A model generated the notes under the pieces. It did no database searches, was not told the DNA's origin, and saw nothing but the letters and a program-made list of their open reading frames with translations. Position numbers and translations under genes: made by a program. Below are positions 61,655-64,000 of a stretch of 64,000 nt of DNA, one piece after another. The stretch comes from Lentinula raphanica (taxonomy: Eukaryota; Basidiomycota; Agaricomycetes; Agaricales; Omphalotaceae): assembly GCA_027919835.1 (NCBI GenBank), contig JANVFP010000010.1:62001-126000 (forward strand), in the 5' to 3' direction. Each line of letters opens with the position of its first letter. The first letter of the stretch is position 1.

Positions 61655-63750
61655 TCATTGATTGACACAGTTGGCGTTGATATCCTCTCCTTGTCCCAAA
61701 GCTTCTAGCATCCCGATAAAATTCATTCTTCGCCGAATTCCGCTACTGCGGAAGTTCATACGGTTTTTCTCCATAATGGACTCGGCATTAGACATCCGAG
61801 AGAATTTGCTTTCACCATTGACAGGTGCAAACAGCTGGGAAGATGAAACGGTGTATATGCCTGAGTGTAATGCATTCCTTACCTTGATAGTATAATCGAT
61901 TCCGCTCACTGCCACGAGAGGAAGATGAGGGTGTCCTTCGATGACGTTCACCACACTACCTATACACCAGCGGTATTAGCATGATATTGCATATCGAGCA
62001 TTCTGACAGTACCATCGCCTTCGTATAGACCGTGTAGTCTCCCTGTGTTTTTGTGCCATACAAAGAAATTGCCATCGTCAGACCCCGATGTGACATATTC
62101 ATCGCGGGGACCAAGGAAGTTGACTGCGCAGAATGTCTGAGTACATTGATGTTGATAGAAACAGTCGAATTTCTTCGTACCATCTTTCACGGTTTCTACG
62201 TTTCGAGCTCCAGAAAAACGTCGAAGAGGTCTCACTGTGTCAACCCAAGGATAAAACTCTGGCCGCTCTTCGTCTTCATTCTCATCCTCGTCTTGATCGT
62301 CATCTGTATCTTCTTGTGGTGCATGCGTTGACCATTCATTGATATCCATGGCATGACCTTCTGTGAGTGGAGAAGACTCTGCGGAATGAGTTTCGCGGTG
62401 GTGTCTCCGGCGTTTGAGATTCGGAGAAATAATGGAAGACGATGAAGATGAAATACCATCACTACTTTCTGGGTCATCTAGAGTTGAGAACAGATACACC
62501 CCGTCGGCAGAATATGAGAGCAGGACCTGCGGAGACCCATGAAATTCAGCGTGTATTCGGAAGTCGAAGATCTATACTATAAGACGCACTTCATGTCCAT
62601 TCTCTGCCGACATTCGGGCTCCAGTGATGTGCTCTCTAGCATATCTACTAGTTTTCCGTTGTTCAGCGCGCCCAAAACGGCGAACACAAGATGTGATGAG
62701 TCCTTGAGTATGCACATCCTGCTTGCGTCCTGTGAAACGTCTATCAAACAGATAACCCTGTCAGATTTGCAGAATTAGAGCGCATCGTTCAGAGAGGTTT
62801 GGAAGACGACTAACATAGGGAGAATCTCCAGCGACAACACAATAGTAACCGGATGTAGCGAGTGTCGAGAGTTCGTGGTGAACTTGCAGCAACGGAGTAG
62901 GACATTGATTTCGACATACATGCTGGGTGCGTAGATCATGTTGACGGACTGTGCCATCCTTGTAGAACAAGCTCGAGTGACACTTCTCAAGGCGAAAGAA
63001 GAATATAAATACTTGCCTCCGAAACTGTGAGGAATCGGTCGGGACTCTCCTCCGTGACGATTCGCTTGACCCGATCCTCATGGCACCGCAGAGTGTTAGT
63101 CATTGCTTGCGAAGCATAATACTCATGGGGCCGGACATTTTCTCCAATAGCACTGGGGACTCTTCCAAGGTTCTTCCCGAGATCGAACACGCGAACTTGT
63201 CTGTCCCCAGCGACTGTGACACTGTCGCAGGAAGTAAGATGGAAGTCTAAGCGGATTTCGAGGTCGCTTTGCTTACATTCGATTGGAAGAAGGGAGCATT
63301 GCGGTATTAAAAATATTGGCTGAATGTCCGGTATGGATTACAGTGCGACATACGAACGGATAGTCGTCCAAGGTGTTTGTTGGATCCGATTTCCAGATCT
63401 GCACTCTGGATGGAGTGTATCAATATTTCGCTGCAGTGGGGTGCCATTATTTGAGAGCATACGTAGTATCATCTCCTGCACTGAGCAAAAGTTCTCCTCC
63501 CCGCGCCCAGTGGAGGGCGTTAACGCATCTGTCCTTTGAGAGTCACAATGTGTTTGCATGAATTGAATGTCACTAACCCAGCATGTCCATAGTTTCTGTT
63601 ATCACCGAGTACTTGGACTCTATCCCAAGTCCGCGCAAGAGATCTACTCAATGCCCTTTTCTGAATCCGCGTTGATAGAGAGAAAGTAGGAATAGGCAGA
63701 TTCAAATAAGGGTCCGTCGAGAAAGAACTAGAGTAGGAATTGAAGCCCAT
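61655..63750 (-). CDS. WD40 protein, DCAF8-like
   Basis: WD-repeat protein resembling DCAF6/DCAF8-type substrate receptors of CUL4-DDB1 ubiquitin ligases. The start at 63750 gives MGFNSYSSSFSTDPYLNLPI. The first repeat, rebuilt over an intron, reads CVNALHWARGGELLLSAGDD and TTLQIWKSDPTN. Then come VTVAGDRQVRVFDLG, LRCHEDRVKRIVTEESPDRF and DGTVRQHDLRTQHVC. A disordered acidic region follows (TDDDQDEDENEDEERPEFYP). The last repeats are diagnostic: VNFLGPRDEYVTSGSDDGNF, FVWHKNTGRLHGLYEGDGT and VVNVIEGHPHLPLVAVSGID, with IKLFAPV after it. It ends GQGEDINANCVNQ. A strong GTAAGT donor upstream at about 63852 (minus strand) suggests an intron in the 5' leader. The ligase role is inferred from the family. 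Confidence 0.85.
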
Positions 63751-64000
63751 CGAGACATGCAAGTTGAGTCTTGAGGTACAAGATAATATAATTCGAATGC
63801 ACGAATGGTTCATTCAAAAATATGTCATGAATATCGGAATATGGTCTACTTACTTCCGGCGAGGTCATTACAATACAGACAAGAGAACAGCATATATGTA
63901 GAACAGGAATATTGTACTATGTGATTGAACGTCCGGAAACATTTCCCTCTCCACTTATGTTGACTTGGCGAAACCGACAGCATCTCGGCCCAGATCATAC
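63751..64000. other. Upstream region of the DCAF8-like gene
   Basis: 250 bp to the right edge. On the minus strand it contains a GTAAGTAGACC donor near 63852 and possible acceptors before the start codon, consistent with a leader intron. No other gene is visible. Confidence 0.4.

Overview
The window is nuclear DNA from a filamentous basidiomycete, most likely an Agaricomycete. Genes are close together on both strands. Nearly all are interrupted by introns of about 45-65 nt with GT..AG ends and CTAAC/CTAAT-type branch sites. Several families are typical of fungi (two-domain FEX fluoride exporter, VID27, RTA1-like 7TM protein, DUF7704 protein, Zn2Cys6 regulator, KRE9-like wall protein). No rRNA, convincing tRNA, CRISPR array or intact transposon was found. 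Gene limits come from reading frames, splice signals and family knowledge; internal exon borders are given only where I traced them.

Layout. 1-10 kb: 3' end of an unknown gene, MSH2 (mismatch repair), FEX, USB1 (U6 snRNA 3'-end processing) and, divergent from it over only 69 bp, NCL1/TRM4 (tRNA m5C methyltransferase). 10-22 kb: TSC10 (3-ketodihydrosphingosine reductase), a DUF7704 membrane protein, VID27, a small unknown protein, an RTA1-like protein, an RPR2/SNM1-like RNase P/MRP subunit and a KCTD-type BTB protein. 22-32.5 kb: SSD1/Dis3L2-type RNase II protein, IDH2, VPS24, a KRE9/GPI-type wall protein and thiamine pyrophosphokinase. 32.6-40.6 kb: a zinc-cluster transcription factor with an apparent GA-AG intron, MED17, RPL5 and an RBM42 homologue.

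40.6-44 kb is the one accessory-looking island. It carries two tandem, recently duplicated genes for secreted proteins of no recognised family. The longer has two related modules and a C-terminal nuclear-localisation-like stretch. The shorter has cleanly lost the second module. Copies of the flanking DNA lie around both.

44-64 kb returns to housekeeping genes: NUG1/GNL3 GTPase, La protein (LHP1), RAD7, CTNNBL1, UTP15, TCTP, COX16, ADE12, a multi-pass membrane protein and a DCAF8-like WD40 protein. Many of the genes act in RNA processing or ribosome assembly (USB1, NCL1, RPR2/SNM1-like, RPL5, RBM42, NUG1, La, CTNNBL1, UTP15). MSH2 and RAD7 are DNA repair genes. This looks like the ordinary mixture of a conserved fungal chromosome block, not a functional cluster.
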